Both the position numbers and the translations under genes were made by a program. From Eubacteriales bacterium (GTDB lineage Bacteria; Bacillota; Clostridia; Peptostreptococcales; Anaerovoracaceae), in assembly GCA_028706405.1 (NCBI GenBank), contig JAQWBM010000003.1, positions 31,152 to 95,151 on the forward strand: DNA of 64,000 bases, given 5' to 3'. The notes beneath the pieces were generated by a model. It was not told the origin of the DNA, did not search any database, and saw only the letters and a program-made list of their open reading frames with translations. Every line of letters starts with the position of its first letter. Position 1 is the first letter of the stretch. This document shows, in pieces, positions 35,633-44,985 of the stretch.

Positions 35633-35661
35633 ATGATATACAAAAGAAATCGGCTTGTCAA
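35633..35661 (-). promoter_or_regulatory. Promoter of coiled-coil copy 1
   Basis: On the minus strand TTGACA (plus 35656-35661) and TATCAT (plus 35633-35638) are 17 bp apart. The start near 35626 gives a leader of about 140 nt that is shared with copy 2. Confidence 0.7.
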
Positions 35662-35777
35662 ACACAATATGTAAATATTTGTAAGTTATTTTTGAATCAT
35701 AAACCCAAAATGTTCCTATGGGATTAACACCGGTACAGGATGCATAGCTCATGTCTGTAAAGTAAGCTCATTATTAG

Positions 35778-36947
35778 CTATTCATCTCGACTGAATAAGT
35801 CTCTTGTGTAGACTTTATCCGCTACATCCCTGATTTCATCCGACAAACGGTTAGCCACGATAACCTCGGATATCCTCTTAAATTCATCAAAATCCCTTAT
35901 GACCCTGGAATGAAAGAATTCATCTTCCTGAATGGCGGGCTCATAAACAACAACTTCTATGCCCTTTGCCTTAATCCGTTTCATGACGCCCTGAATAGCA
36001 GACTGGCGGAAATTATCAGAATCCATCTTCATTGTAAGTCTGTAAATACCAACAATTTTAGGCTGTTTTTTTAAGATCATATCGGCAATATGATCTTTTC
36101 TTGTTCTGTTTGCATCAACAATAGCAGACATGATATTCTGCGGAACATCCGCATAATTTGCAAGCAACTGCTTCGTGTCTTTAGGAAGACAGTATCCGCC
36201 ATAACCGAATGACGGATTATTGTAATGGCTGCCGATGCGGGGATCCAACCCAACGCCTTCAATAATCTGCTGAGTATTAAGGCATCTGATTTCCGCATAG
36301 GAATCCAGTTCATTAAAATATGCGACCCTCAGTGCGAGGTATGTATTCGCGAAAAGCTTGATCGCTTCCGCCTCAGTCGGATTGGTGAAAAGAACGGGGA
36401 TGTCCTTTTTAATCGCGCCTTGAGTCAGAATTCCCGCAAATACTTTTGCCCTTTCCGACTGCTCCCCTACGACAATCCTTGACGGGTAAAGATTATCATA
36501 AAGCGCCTTCCCCTCCCGGAGAAACTCCGGCGAAAATATAATGTTATCCGTTTCAAACATTGCTTTTACTTTTTCCGTATACCCAACCGGTACTGTTGAC
36601 TTAATGACCATTACCGCATCCGGATTAATAGAAAGGACATTAGCGATCACCGCTTCGACATTTCGCGTATTAAAGTAATTTTTATCAGGATCATAATTGG
36701 TAGGCGTTGAAATAATAACATATTCCGCTTCTTTATATGCTTCAAAATTATCCGTAGTCGCAATAAGATTGAGGTCTTTTGTCTCTAAATATTCTTCAAT
36801 CTCCCTGTCGATGATCGGAGATTTGCGATGATTGATCATTTCGACCTTTTCTTTGATTATATCAAGTGCAATGACCTCATTATGCCGCGCTAAAAGTATG
36901 GCGTTGGATAATCCTACATACCCCGCGCCGACTATGGTTATCTTCAC
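35778..36947 (-). CDS. ugd: UDP-glucose 6-dehydrogenase
   Basis: The 389-residue enzyme oxidises UDP-glucose to UDP-glucuronate with NAD. The NAD site is [20 protein letters not shown]. Further blocks are IIIS-type strands with [35 protein letters not shown], and the catalytic cysteine Cys253 in [15 protein letters not shown]. Length and motifs match the short E. coli/streptococcal Ugd type. The GTG at 36947 follows AAGGAGG; the frame beyond it is only a translated REP-like repeat. UDP-glucuronate would feed the epimerase at 52751. The gene is apart from that operon and flanked by the coiled-coil copies. Confidence 0.94.
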   Translation of the reverse strand: MKITIVGAGYVGLSNAILLARHNEVIALDIIKEKVEMINHRKSPIIDREIEEYLETKDLNLIATTDNFEAYKEAEYVIISTPTNYDPDKNYFNTRNVEAVIANVLSINPDAVMVIKSTVPVGYTEKVKAMFETDNIIFSPEFLREGKALYDNLYPSRIVVGEQSERAKVFAGILTQGAIKKDIPVLFTNPTEAEAIKLFANTYLALRVAYFNELDSYAEIRCLNTQQIIEGVGLDPRIGSHYNNPSFGYGGYCLPKDTKQLLANYADVPQNIMSAIVDANRTRKDHIADMILKKQPKIVGIYRLTMKMDSDNFRQSAIQGVMKRIKAKGIEVVVYEPAIQEDEFFHSRVIRDFDEFKRISEVIVANRLSDEIRDVADKVYTRDLFSRDE

Positions 36948-36978
36948 GGTTTTTTCCTCCTTTTTTGTTTGAATGATA

Positions 36979-37052
36979 ACAGGGGTACGAGGGTATTGCA
37001 CACCAAAGTTTACATTAGCGTTGCTGTGCCAATACCCCCGGACCCCTGCCAC
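36979..37052. repeat. REP/MITE-like palindrome, family 2, copy 2
   Basis: The 74-bp palindrome has outer arms with AGGGGTACGAGGGTATTG and CAATACCCCCGGACCCCTG. The loop CACACCAAAGTTTACATTAG is nearly the same as in the copy at 31303-31376. It lies between coiled-coil copy 2 and ugd. Confidence 0.85.
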
Positions 37053-37075
37053 ACACAGTTATTCTATGATGCTTT

Positions 37076-37495
37076 CTATTTGATTTTCCGTAAAATGACT
37101 TCTTTCTGCCTCGATACTTCTTTTTCGATCCGCTTCAATATATCAGTATGTTGATAATATCCGTCGAAAAGGGCTTTCAGTTTCTCACCATTGTCATTTT
37201 CAATGTTAATAACGGTTTTCTTTATTTCCTGAATCGCACCATCCATTTTATCCATGCGGCCATCCATTTTATCCATGCGGCCATCAATTTTATCCATGCG
37301 GCCATCAATCTTATCTATGCGGCCATCCATTTTATCCATGCGGCCATCAATCTTATCTATGCGGCCATCCATTTTAACTATGCAACCATCAATCTTATCT
37401 ATGCGGCCATCAATCTTATCCATGCGGCCATTTACATCTTTAAGTTCCTCTTTCATGATTACGCGCATTGCCTGAAGCAATTCGTTATTATCCAT
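37076..37495 (-). CDS. Heptad-repeat coiled-coil protein, copy 2
   Basis: The 139-residue product from the ATG at 37495 starts with MDNNELLQAMRVIMKEELKD. It has ten heptads DGRMDKI/DGRIDKI (22-91), then VINIENDNGEKLKALFDGYY and a basic end (KEVSRQKEVILRKIK). Head, repeats and promoter are shared with copy 1, but the C-terminal part is different, so the two differ in their tail domain. An upstream ATG at 37510 in frame is less likely because copy 1 begins at the equivalent of 37495. Function unknown. Confidence 0.75.
   Translation of the reverse strand: MDNNELLQAMRVIMKEELKDVNGRMDKIDGRIDKIDGCIVKMDGRIDKIDGRMDKMDGRIDKIDGRMDKIDGRMDKMDGRMDKMDGAIQEIKKTVINIENDNGEKLKALFDGYYQHTDILKRIEKEVSRQKEVILRKIK
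37223..37432 (-). repeat. 21-bp minisatellite, 10 units, inside coiled-coil copy 2
   Basis: These are the same units as at 35256-35423, with two more copies. The difference in number between the two genes shows that the array has expanded or contracted. Confidence 0.85.
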
Positions 37496-37641
37496 ATCCC
37501 ACTCCCTCATTTTTTAATTATCCCTCATACAAATCATCCTGAAAATCTTCGTTTCGCCAGTCATCCTCTTTTTTCAATACTAGGATTCAGGAGCTTGTAA
37601 ATCAATCTTTTCTGCTACAATATGCCTTTCCCTTTAGGTAT

Positions 37642-37670
37642 ATGATATACAAAATAAATTGGCTTGTCAA
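37642..37670 (-). promoter_or_regulatory. Promoter of coiled-coil copy 2
   Basis: On the minus strand TTGACA (plus 37665-37670) and TATCAT (plus 37642-37647) are 17 bp apart. The arrangement is the same as in copy 1, and the whole 200-bp upstream region is duplicated. Confidence 0.7.
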
Positions 37671-37715
37671 ACATAAAATGTAAATATTTGTAAACCACAA
37701 GTCTAACGCAAAGTG

Positions 37716-38288
37716 TTAAATTGGGTTTTCTGTCGCCTTTATTATATCCGCTTGATATTTTCCCGCATTTGCATATGGCAGATAATAAAATTTCAAATTT
37801 TTTGCATCATACCTCATAATAGCGGCATTCATAATTCCCTGATAAAAATATACTGTCGAGTACGGCGGAACAGAGCATTCTTTTTCTTCCGTCACCGTTG
37901 TTGTCCACGATTCACTGAAGGTCAATGTTACTTCTAATTTAAATGTCGTTTTGGCAAAAGCAAAATCCACTTCAAATGCCACACCAGCCGTTACCGCCTG
38001 CGTCATGGAAAAAGTAAACCCTTTGCTGACCGCCTTTTTATAAGATAAAGTCGCTGGTGAATCGTTATCAATAGTCTGCAGAAGCTCCAAATTGGGCGCA
38101 TACAAAACGACCGCATCTATATAATCGGTCTGAGGCTCCAAATACATGCTATGTAAAAATGTATCCGCGCAGGCTGCCGGTTTATGGTCATATATTTTTG
38201 CCTTTATAATACGGGGTGGAAAAGAAAATTCTTTTTGATTCGCAAATTGATAAATATCTTCGACATACTTTTGGAATTTATCGCTCAT
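37716..38288 (-). CDS. Small beta-rich protein, possible aerolysin/ETX-MTX2-like partner
   Basis: The 190-residue protein has no signal peptide. After a short N-terminal part it has long alternating strands (FTFSMTQAVTAGVAFEVDFA, TTFKLEVTLTFSESWTTTVT), then EEKECSVPPYSTVYFYQGI. This layout resembles the insertion and hinge strands of aerolysin-like pore formers (ETX/MTX2), but the match is weak and I cannot exclude another beta-sandwich. The ATG at 38288 has GGAGG nine bases upstream. It overlaps the end of the 451-residue gene by 11 bases, so the two are translationally coupled and probably work together. Confidence 0.5.
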   Translation of the reverse strand: MSDKFQKYVEDIYQFANQKEFSFPPRIIKAKIYDHKPAACADTFLHSMYLEPQTDYIDAVVLYAPNLELLQTIDNDSPATLSYKKAVSKGFTFSMTQAVTAGVAFEVDFAFAKTTFKLEVTLTFSESWTTTVTEEKECSVPPYSTVYFYQGIMNAAIMRYDAKNLKFYYLPYANAGKYQADIIKATENPI

Positions 38289-39633
38289 GGTCATAACCTC
38301 CTTCCTGTTCTGCCTTTTGTATTTTAACCGTGCCTGTTTTAAATACACCGGATTCAATATATTGATAAGAACCATCTGAAATATAGTGGCGCAGTACATC
38401 GACCTTTATCACAGCCTGATGGATCACGGAACCCGGCTCAGCTTGTGACAGAAAGGCGTTTTGCTCCGGCATATGACATGCTACACTGGCATACACAGGC
38501 ATGGACAATTGATCTTCCGAAATATTCGTTTGAATAGAGTATGTTATTTCCGAATCAGGCAATTCTATATTATTAAGCTGAAATTCCTGATGAATGCCGA
38601 TGTTTTCATCCGCCCTCACAGAAACCGTATGCGGAGTATGCAGGATAATGCTGTCGGTATACCCGGCTGTCATCTTCGATGGAATACCGCTTATAAAAGC
38701 TTCCTCGCCGGCCTCCGGGCGGTCAGGGAATACAGGAACGGGAACCGGCTCTTTGGGATAAAAAAGAAAGCACTTTTTTAACTTGAAAGCAGCCTTAACA
38801 GCTTTATAATCTTCATCCAGCACATCAGGATTACTATAGAATACACCTCGGCTTATAACGGTAATGGATGTATCGTGATAATCGCCGCCATTTTTATCCT
38901 TGCGCGTATAATTCTTAACATAAATATGCCAGCTGACATTAATTACAGCAATACCGCTGCATTCACCTTCGCTGTGGTCCAGCGTAAGAAACAGGACGCG
39001 GCTATCCCAGTTATCATAATCTTTTTTTATATCGGCCTCGCTCATTTTAGAAATAGCGTTGCTATAAAAAGCTTCCACTGAAATTTTGTTGATTGCTTTT
39101 CCAAAAGTGGCGGATGCCGCTTCCGCAGTTTCTATAAAAAGCCCCTTGATTGCATCTACGGAAGTCAATTGCTTTTTCTTTTCCAGCGTATACATTTGCC
39201 CGGAAAATTCCGGCCTGTTCTTTTGCAAATAGTCAAAATGAACCGGCACTTGAACCGTTCCTAATTCTAATTGGTAACCGGCGGCAGTAACATCCCATTC
39301 CCATTCACCGGATGCCGCCTTCTCCAATGTCAACGCACCATCAATATACGGTTCGTCCGAATCCCCTAAGCGTCCCATTAAAAAAGCGGCTTCACTAAAT
39401 CCATTGGATGGTTTAGATATGCCGCAAGCCTGTAGCTTGGTGTCTTGCAAACTTTTAAGCACGTCCGTTTTATACAGCGTCAATGCTTCCAATGATGTGT
39501 GTTCGCATTTCAGGCCTATCCCGTTTAATTGTTCTTGAAGATTTGTTACGGTAAGCTCAGACGGAATAGCCGGTTTCAACTTGATTTTCATTTTCTTTTC
39601 CGGGAAAGCTGTTGCGTGAACTTCATTTGACAT
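38278..39633 (-). CDS. Large partner of the two-gene beta-rich (toxin-like) operon
   Basis: The 451-residue protein is not recognised. No signal peptide. The N-terminal third is globular (ELTVTNLQEQLNGIGLKCEH, GEWEWDVTAAGYQLELGTVQ). A middle helix pair follows (AIKGLFIETAEAASATFGKA), and the C-terminal half is strand-rich with Pro linkers (KEPVPVPVFPDRPEAGEEAF). It starts after AAAGGAGG and is coupled to the 190-residue beta-rich protein. The arrangement of a large soluble protein and a small beta-rich one recalls two-component toxins or extracellular contractile cargo, but this is inference only. Confidence 0.5.
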   Translation of the reverse strand: MSNEVHATAFPEKKMKIKLKPAIPSELTVTNLQEQLNGIGLKCEHTSLEALTLYKTDVLKSLQDTKLQACGISKPSNGFSEAAFLMGRLGDSDEPYIDGALTLEKAASGEWEWDVTAAGYQLELGTVQVPVHFDYLQKNRPEFSGQMYTLEKKKQLTSVDAIKGLFIETAEAASATFGKAINKISVEAFYSNAISKMSEADIKKDYDNWDSRVLFLTLDHSEGECSGIAVINVSWHIYVKNYTRKDKNGGDYHDTSITVISRGVFYSNPDVLDEDYKAVKAAFKLKKCFLFYPKEPVPVPVFPDRPEAGEEAFISGIPSKMTAGYTDSIILHTPHTVSVRADENIGIHQEFQLNNIELPDSEITYSIQTNISEDQLSMPVYASVACHMPEQNAFLSQAEPGSVIHQAVIKVDVLRHYISDGSYQYIESGVFKTGTVKIQKAEQEGGYDHER

Positions 39634-39813
39634 GACGATTTCCTCCTTTACACTTTAAAACACTATTTTGGCTGCACTTTATTTTGTTACAAAAATACTA
39701 TACTGCATACATTTGGATTTCACAATATTTTAATCTTCTTTTGCCACAGTATTTTTGCGCCCAAGCTGAAATTTGCTCTTGCAAACCTAAAGATAGTCAA
39801 TTTTTTCTACATA

Positions 39814-40518
39814 TCAAGTCTTGTTTTTATAATTCTTAATAAATTCATCGAATTCGTCCATTTTTTCAAATATATATTTAAATTGTAATTCTGATTTATA
39901 CTCACTGTAGCATTTCCATAGATAATTGTTTATCTCTTCTGGTAATCCAAAACTAATTTGGAGTTCTTTGAAAAAAGAATCCTTGGAAAGCCTCCTTTCA
40001 AGAATACAGAAAAAAGAAAATTCAATAATGTTAGAAATTTTATAAATTAAATCTATATCATACTGTTTAAATAACTCATATCTTTTTTTATTATCCTTAA
40101 AAATAACATAATTAAACATTACCTCTTTGAATATATACTTTAATTGATCTGCATCAATATTTCTAATAACTTCGGTATCAGAATATGTAGCTAATACATC
40201 CTTTACAAAATTATCTAGCAGCCAATCTAAAAATGTATCGCATTTATATTCTTGTTTTATAATTTCTACTAGCTCGTTTAACTTGTGTGTTTCTTTTTCA
40301 ATAAGTATAAAATCATCTGCGAGTTCATTGACTCTATACCAGAGTAGTAGTTTAACTTCATGATCTTCACAAAATAACTCGCCGTCTACTATTAAACTAT
40401 TCCAATTTTCGCCAAAATTATTATCTTCCTTAAAAAACTTTATGATCCTACTCGTAATTTCTTCATCATTAACAAGATTTTTTACTTGCTCGTTTATATT
40501 TATTTTCTCAGCCTGCAC
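39814..40518 (-). CDS. Hypothetical helical protein of the nitrilase/winged-helix cluster
   Basis: The 234-residue, acidic, AT-rich gene product is not recognised. It looks mostly helical (IIKFFKEDNNFGENWNSLIV, FLDWLLDNFVKDVLATYSDT), with no signal peptide or membrane segment. It starts at a GTG with AGGAGG nine bases upstream and overlaps the winged-helix gene by 19 bases, so the two are coupled. Its base composition (very A+T-rich) differs from nearby core genes and matches its two upstream neighbours, suggesting transfer as a unit. Confidence 0.65.
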   Translation of the reverse strand: MQAEKININEQVKNLVNDEEITSRIIKFFKEDNNFGENWNSLIVDGELFCEDHEVKLLLWYRVNELADDFILIEKETHKLNELVEIIKQEYKCDTFLDWLLDNFVKDVLATYSDTEVIRNIDADQLKYIFKEVMFNYVIFKDNKKRYELFKQYDIDLIYKISNIIEFSFFCILERRLSKDSFFKELQISFGLPEEINNYLWKCYSEYKSELQFKYIFEKMDEFDEFIKNYKNKT

Positions 40519-41405
40519 TGCATGACACCTCCTGTAATATTTGTTCTTTCGATAGAGTCTAAAACAGCAGCATCAACAAAAGCTTCCAAGTCATACTTTT
40601 TTTGGTATTTATAATTATTATATACACTGAATAATGAATATCTTTTGTTGATATTTTCAGTAAGTTTTTCAATTTCTGTCTTAATTAATTTTGGTTTAGT
40701 GATAAATTTAGTACTTGATTGCGACAAATTGCCTTCAAATATTTTCCTAATAATTGTTTCTGCATTTATTTCCTGTTTTTCTGACCCCGTCACATCTATT
40801 AACGTTCTAAGAAACTTAAGAAAAAAGTCATTATACTCTTCAGGACTTAAGCTTTTATTAATATCTTCACATAATGCTTTATATACTTTCCGCCCATAAG
40901 CAGTAATATAGTAATAATTATTCCTACCTTTCTTCAGATTAGTATAAATATTTAATTTAGAATTCCTAGATAGAAAATTGCTTGTGGCTGAAGTACTTAA
41001 TTTTAATTCTTCACTAATTCTTTTTTGTGTAACTGCGGGTTCATGATACAACAAAGAAATGAGACTTTTGATCCATTTTGTATTTTCCAGTAATTTAGTA
41101 TCCGTTATAGCTTGCTCTTTTTCTTCACCGATATAGTTCTGTAAATCATACAAAGTTTTTAATATACCTAAATAGTAACTCCATTGCAAATTAACATCAT
41201 TCTCAATATCAACTTCTTCTGCCATACTCGAAATAATCCAATAATTTTCACTCAAAGTTTTTATAGATTCTACCATATAGTCTGTCTTTGCATATTTTAC
41301 TACTGCTTCAATTAGTTCTTGGATATGTTTATTACCGAGATTAAGGGCAACGTAATTTTTCTGTTGTATGTTATTTAACCAGAGTTGTATTTCATTTGTT
41401 TGCAT
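40500..41405 (-). CDS. Winged-helix protein of unknown role
   Basis: About 301 residues. The middle (about 120-180) is a winged helix: EPAVTQKRISEELKLSTSAT as helix-turn-helix, then NLKKGRNNYYYITAYGRKVY as the wing. N- and C-terminal helical parts are unlike known regulators. It is likely to bind DNA and regulate, or belong to, the neighbouring accessory genes. The ATG at 41405 has GAGAGGTG upstream; a GTG at 41414 lies inside that site. It is coupled to the 234-residue gene. Confidence 0.65.
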   Translation of the reverse strand: MQTNEIQLWLNNIQQKNYVALNLGNKHIQELIEAVVKYAKTDYMVESIKTLSENYWIISSMAEEVDIENDVNLQWSYYLGILKTLYDLQNYIGEEKEQAITDTKLLENTKWIKSLISLLYHEPAVTQKRISEELKLSTSATSNFLSRNSKLNIYTNLKKGRNNYYYITAYGRKVYKALCEDINKSLSPEEYNDFFLKFLRTLIDVTGSEKQEINAETIIRKIFEGNLSQSSTKFITKPKLIKTEIEKLTENINKRYSLFSVYNNYKYQKKYDLEAFVDAAVLDSIERTNITGGVMQCRLRK

Positions 41406-41517
41406 TCTATTCACCTCTCACTATTTTATGAAAACTCGATAGTTCACAAATACTTCACATCAATAGCTTATGTTCATCTTAGCATTTTGTGCTTATTATT
41501 TCAACTTGATTTTACTA

Positions 41518-42999
41518 TTAAGCATCAATAATTACATGATTTTTTTCCGTTTTAAGCCAATATTTAGTAGATCCATCAACTTGCTTACTATCTAAAGCAA
41601 TAAAGTCTATTAAAAAAGTATAATAGCAAGATATGAATTCACAATTCTTACAATCGCTGTCAACACAATATTTTATTGTTTCATATGTATTGCTTGTCCC
41701 AAGTTTAGCAGGCATACAAATACATCCAATATGTGGGAATGCCCCTTTGTCAATTCCATTAATTGCAGAGCAACTATTTGAAATCAATGAATAGCTCCCT
41801 AAGTTTTCTGCTGATTGATGCGCCAATCTTTCAATTTCCAGAGAAGGTGTATATGCCGGGATAAAAACAAAATTGGCTTCGAACTCCCTTCTTAACAAAT
41901 CTAAAGGAGTGTTTAAGAGGTCAGCACATATATGAGTAAAAATTCTGCCTAATCCATTAATATCGAGGATATGTATCTTTTTATCAATAAGGTTTAAATT
42001 TTCAATATATTTCCGCCCTATATTTTGAAATTCAAAACATGTTTGTTTTTTTTGTCTAAAAATCTCAGTTCCATTAAAGTCCAGAACCGGACAGTAGTTT
42101 TCGCAATCTCTCCATATAGTGCCTGGGAATAATAATTTTAGATTATTTTTATTTTTCCGTCTCAATAAATCTTTAATTCTGCCTAATATTTCCTCATCGA
42201 GAAGCATTTCCGGGAAAACTGCTATATCAACATTATCTATAATTAAATTTTCAAGAATTTTTAAATATTTATTTACAAGAACAGTACGAAACTTATCTTT
42301 TATTCCCAAAATATTGAATGCGCTTAAATTAAAATCATAGTTAAGAACTTCATTAACATTATCAGGAATTAAAGGTACAACGGCTAAACTAATTTTATTA
42401 TTCTTACTTATGAGCTTTTTTATAATGTTTTTATCGTCATAAAAGTATAATTGCGGCTCATTGGCATATTGGCCTTTTTTAAGTAATACATAATTGTCTA
42501 AATAGAAATTAATGCTATTAGGATCAGCTTTTATATTTTTTCTTCGTTTACTTTTTGTTTTTCTAACCAATGCATTGTTAAAATGTCCTGTAATATTGCC
42601 ATCACCCATATATTGGGGCAACAGTACAAGCTCATCATAAATATCCGACAACAAAGATTTAACTCTGGCTCCAGTTTTTCCGAACGACTGCTGCGTATTG
42701 TATTTGTAATCGTATGTACATTCTCTATCAATAGCCTTAATAATATTGAGATACATTTCCGTATTAATTTGGCTATGATGCTTTATTAAAAATTCTTTTA
42801 TATTATTAAACCATCTATTTTCTTCAATACTACGTCTATTGCATTCGCTAAATCCGGCTATCATTTCTATTAATGGGTGGCTATCATAAGCGAAATCATA
42901 TATTTGTGCCATTTTTTTAACTTCATTTTTCATGCCTAAATATAAGCATGCCATTAAATCATATATTGAGCGAAAATTTTCAATATCATTTAATACCAT
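41518..42999 (-). CDS. Nitrilase-superfamily hydrolase with extra N-terminal domain
   Basis: The 493-residue protein is not a known nitrilase type. Residues 200-430 carry the superfamily triad: Glu264 in DIAVFPEMLL, Lys318 (or Lys317) in IFRQKKQT, and Cys358 in FTHICADLLNTPLDLL. AHQSAENLGSYSLISNSCSA follows, typical of the fold. The first 200 residues are a separate helical domain, and the end has several cysteines (CVDSDCKNCEFISC) that might bind metal. It would cleave an amide or nitrile; the substrate is unknown. It is A+T-rich, stands between dGTPase and the winged-helix gene on the same strand, and may belong to a transferred unit. Confidence 0.7.
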   Translation of the reverse strand: MVLNDIENFRSIYDLMACLYLGMKNEVKKMAQIYDFAYDSHPLIEMIAGFSECNRRSIEENRWFNNIKEFLIKHHSQINTEMYLNIIKAIDRECTYDYKYNTQQSFGKTGARVKSLLSDIYDELVLLPQYMGDGNITGHFNNALVRKTKSKRRKNIKADPNSINFYLDNYVLLKKGQYANEPQLYFYDDKNIIKKLISKNNKISLAVVPLIPDNVNEVLNYDFNLSAFNILGIKDKFRTVLVNKYLKILENLIIDNVDIAVFPEMLLDEEILGRIKDLLRRKNKNNLKLLFPGTIWRDCENYCPVLDFNGTEIFRQKKQTCFEFQNIGRKYIENLNLIDKKIHILDINGLGRIFTHICADLLNTPLDLLRREFEANFVFIPAYTPSLEIERLAHQSAENLGSYSLISNSCSAINGIDKGAFPHIGCICMPAKLGTSNTYETIKYCVDSDCKNCEFISCYYTFLIDFIALDSKQVDGSTKYWLKTEKNHVIIDA

Positions 43000-43070
43000 T
43001 TTATGCCACCACCTTTAGTATTAAAGTTTAGTATTATAATATTCCGCAAAGAGCAACCTTTCACCTCCAT

Positions 43071-44810
43071 TTAGTGAGGAATGGCATACAATTTATGGTA
43101 TTCTTCTTCGGCAAAATTATCCGTCATTCCGGCAATATAGTCACATATCGTAGTCATAAAATAACGATTAGCCAAAACCAGCGTTTCACACAAATGTCTT
43201 TCATTGGAATCCGGAACCATCGGCTTGTCTGAATTTTTATCAGCTAATTGGTTTGTTTTCCAAAGATCATATTCAAGTTGAACGATCTTATCTTTGTTTA
43301 CATGGGGATTGGATTTCAAAAATTCGCTTTGCTGCTTTCTTTTGCACGGTTCTTTTAAGGCATCATTGACATATAGCCTAAGGCCTTTATTGTAAAACGG
43401 GTAATCCTTATAAAGGTCGAGCCGCAGTAAGCTGAGCAGATAATCAATATGTTTTGGATCTCCTGTACGAAGATTTGTATTCAGTATTTTTACAGAATTT
43501 CTTCCAACACGCACAGAGACCTTGTAACTTATCGTATCCATCAGTGTGCGCAGTTTATCCAACGCTCCGTCCGGCATCTGCTTTGGATTTGCATAATATG
43601 CCTTGAACAATTGCTTTACTATATAGACAGCCCGGGCATCAAAACGATTAACACCATAAGAGTTGATTATTCTTCTATTGATATAATCCTCTACAGAATC
43701 TGTTAATTTTTTACCCAGATGCGATAACGATATAATTTTTTTCTTAAAACAAAAGGAATCTTTAAATGTAAATCTTGCATCTTTATCATCATGCATCAGA
43801 ATTATATTTTCCATTGATTGATATGTAGCATCTATAATAAAATACTCAATTATCGCACTGACCAGGCTTCTTCTTTTTTGATTAGTATTCGGCCGAGAGG
43901 ATATTTGCCGCAATTTCTCTTTAAATGTCGTAGCCATATCCTCTATTTCGCCATCAATTTTATCGATATCCGACATTAAAGTAGCATCAATGGTTTTAAT
44001 GATTTGCCCAATTACATCTTCAATCAAGATATTTAAAGTACCATCCGCCAATGCATCATCTAAGTCGTGCTGTCTTTGCGCGATTTCATCCGCCAGAAAC
44101 ACAATCTGACCTTCGAGAGTTACCGGATACGGGAAGTTCAGGAGATCGATCTCTTTATCCTGAAAATAGAAGCCGAAACGTGAAATAAAACAATCGATAT
44201 GGCAAAGCAGATTGCCGTCCTTATCCATTATCTTCGTATGCTTTAAGATACCTTCAATCGTTTGCCATGTCAGATATAATCCATTTTGCTGATCATAAAT
44301 GCTTTCGATGACATCCAATATTCTTACCCCTTGGTAATTATGCTTGAATCCACCGTGATAAATTGGAATTTTAATTTTATTAGAAAGAGTATCGTAACCC
44401 GCCATAATAGAATTTAACGTTCTCTCCCCCTGATGTCCAAAGGGAGTGTGGCCGATATCATGCCCCAGCGCAATCGCCTCCACCAGATCCTCATTTAAAG
44501 AAAGGTTTCTGCAGAGACTTTTGGCTATTTGATTTACTTCAATAGTGTGAGTTAATCTTGTTCTGTAATGATCTCCTTTTTCGTGTGAAAAGATCTGTGC
44601 TTTATGCTCTAATCTTCTGAATGGTTTTGAATAAAGGATCCTGTCCCTGTCTTTAACAAACTCGTTTCGTATGATACTTTTTATCAGATGATATTCGATA
44701 CTATTAATTTGAGGAGGTTTATTCGGGCGAAAATGCAAAGAAGGCTTCTGCATAACTTTGAACCCCATTTCATCCTCATGGTATATTTCGTGATATTTAC
44801 TGCTACTCAT
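43071..44810 (-). CDS. dGTPase-like HD-domain phosphohydrolase
   Basis: The 579-residue enzyme carries the HD metal site: His88 in RTRLTHTIEVNQIA, His117-Asp118 in AIALGHDIGHTPFGHQGER, and a later Asp in IVFLADEIAQRQHDLDDAL. RILYSKPFRRLEHKAQIF is the typical dGTPase opening. Such enzymes cut dNTPs to nucleoside and triphosphate. Some protect against phage by removing dGTP. It is longer than most, with an insert near 250-400. It lies 71 bp upstream of the nitrilase-like gene and downstream of the polysaccharide operon. Confidence 0.88.
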   Translation of the reverse strand: MSSSKYHEIYHEDEMGFKVMQKPSLHFRPNKPPQINSIEYHLIKSIIRNEFVKDRDRILYSKPFRRLEHKAQIFSHEKGDHYRTRLTHTIEVNQIAKSLCRNLSLNEDLVEAIALGHDIGHTPFGHQGERTLNSIMAGYDTLSNKIKIPIYHGGFKHNYQGVRILDVIESIYDQQNGLYLTWQTIEGILKHTKIMDKDGNLLCHIDCFISRFGFYFQDKEIDLLNFPYPVTLEGQIVFLADEIAQRQHDLDDALADGTLNILIEDVIGQIIKTIDATLMSDIDKIDGEIEDMATTFKEKLRQISSRPNTNQKRRSLVSAIIEYFIIDATYQSMENIILMHDDKDARFTFKDSFCFKKKIISLSHLGKKLTDSVEDYINRRIINSYGVNRFDARAVYIVKQLFKAYYANPKQMPDGALDKLRTLMDTISYKVSVRVGRNSVKILNTNLRTGDPKHIDYLLSLLRLDLYKDYPFYNKGLRLYVNDALKEPCKRKQQSEFLKSNPHVNKDKIVQLEYDLWKTNQLADKNSDKPMVPDSNERHLCETLVLANRYFMTTICDYIAGMTDNFAEEEYHKLYAIPH

Positions 44811-44985
44811 GATATGACTCCTACTCGTATTATTATTTTATAGATTATTTGGTCCCAGATACCATTTGCCTGAAATTTCTTTTAAGAAGCCTATCACAAA
44901 GTGTTATGGACAGGCCACAACGGCAATTTCGCTCATACATTAACATAAATGGTAACAATTGTAAATATTAATTTTTCAGCAATAA

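Noticed and set aside
36948..37052. N-terminal extension of UDP-glucose dehydrogenase
   Set aside because: It translates a REP-like repeat; AAGGAGG stands right before the GTG at 36947, where the NAD-binding strand begins.
37254..37475. Plus-strand frame of repeated MRPSILS units
   Set aside because: It is the antisense translation of the 21-bp heptad minisatellite; the minus strand has promoter, ribosome site and coiled-coil heptads.
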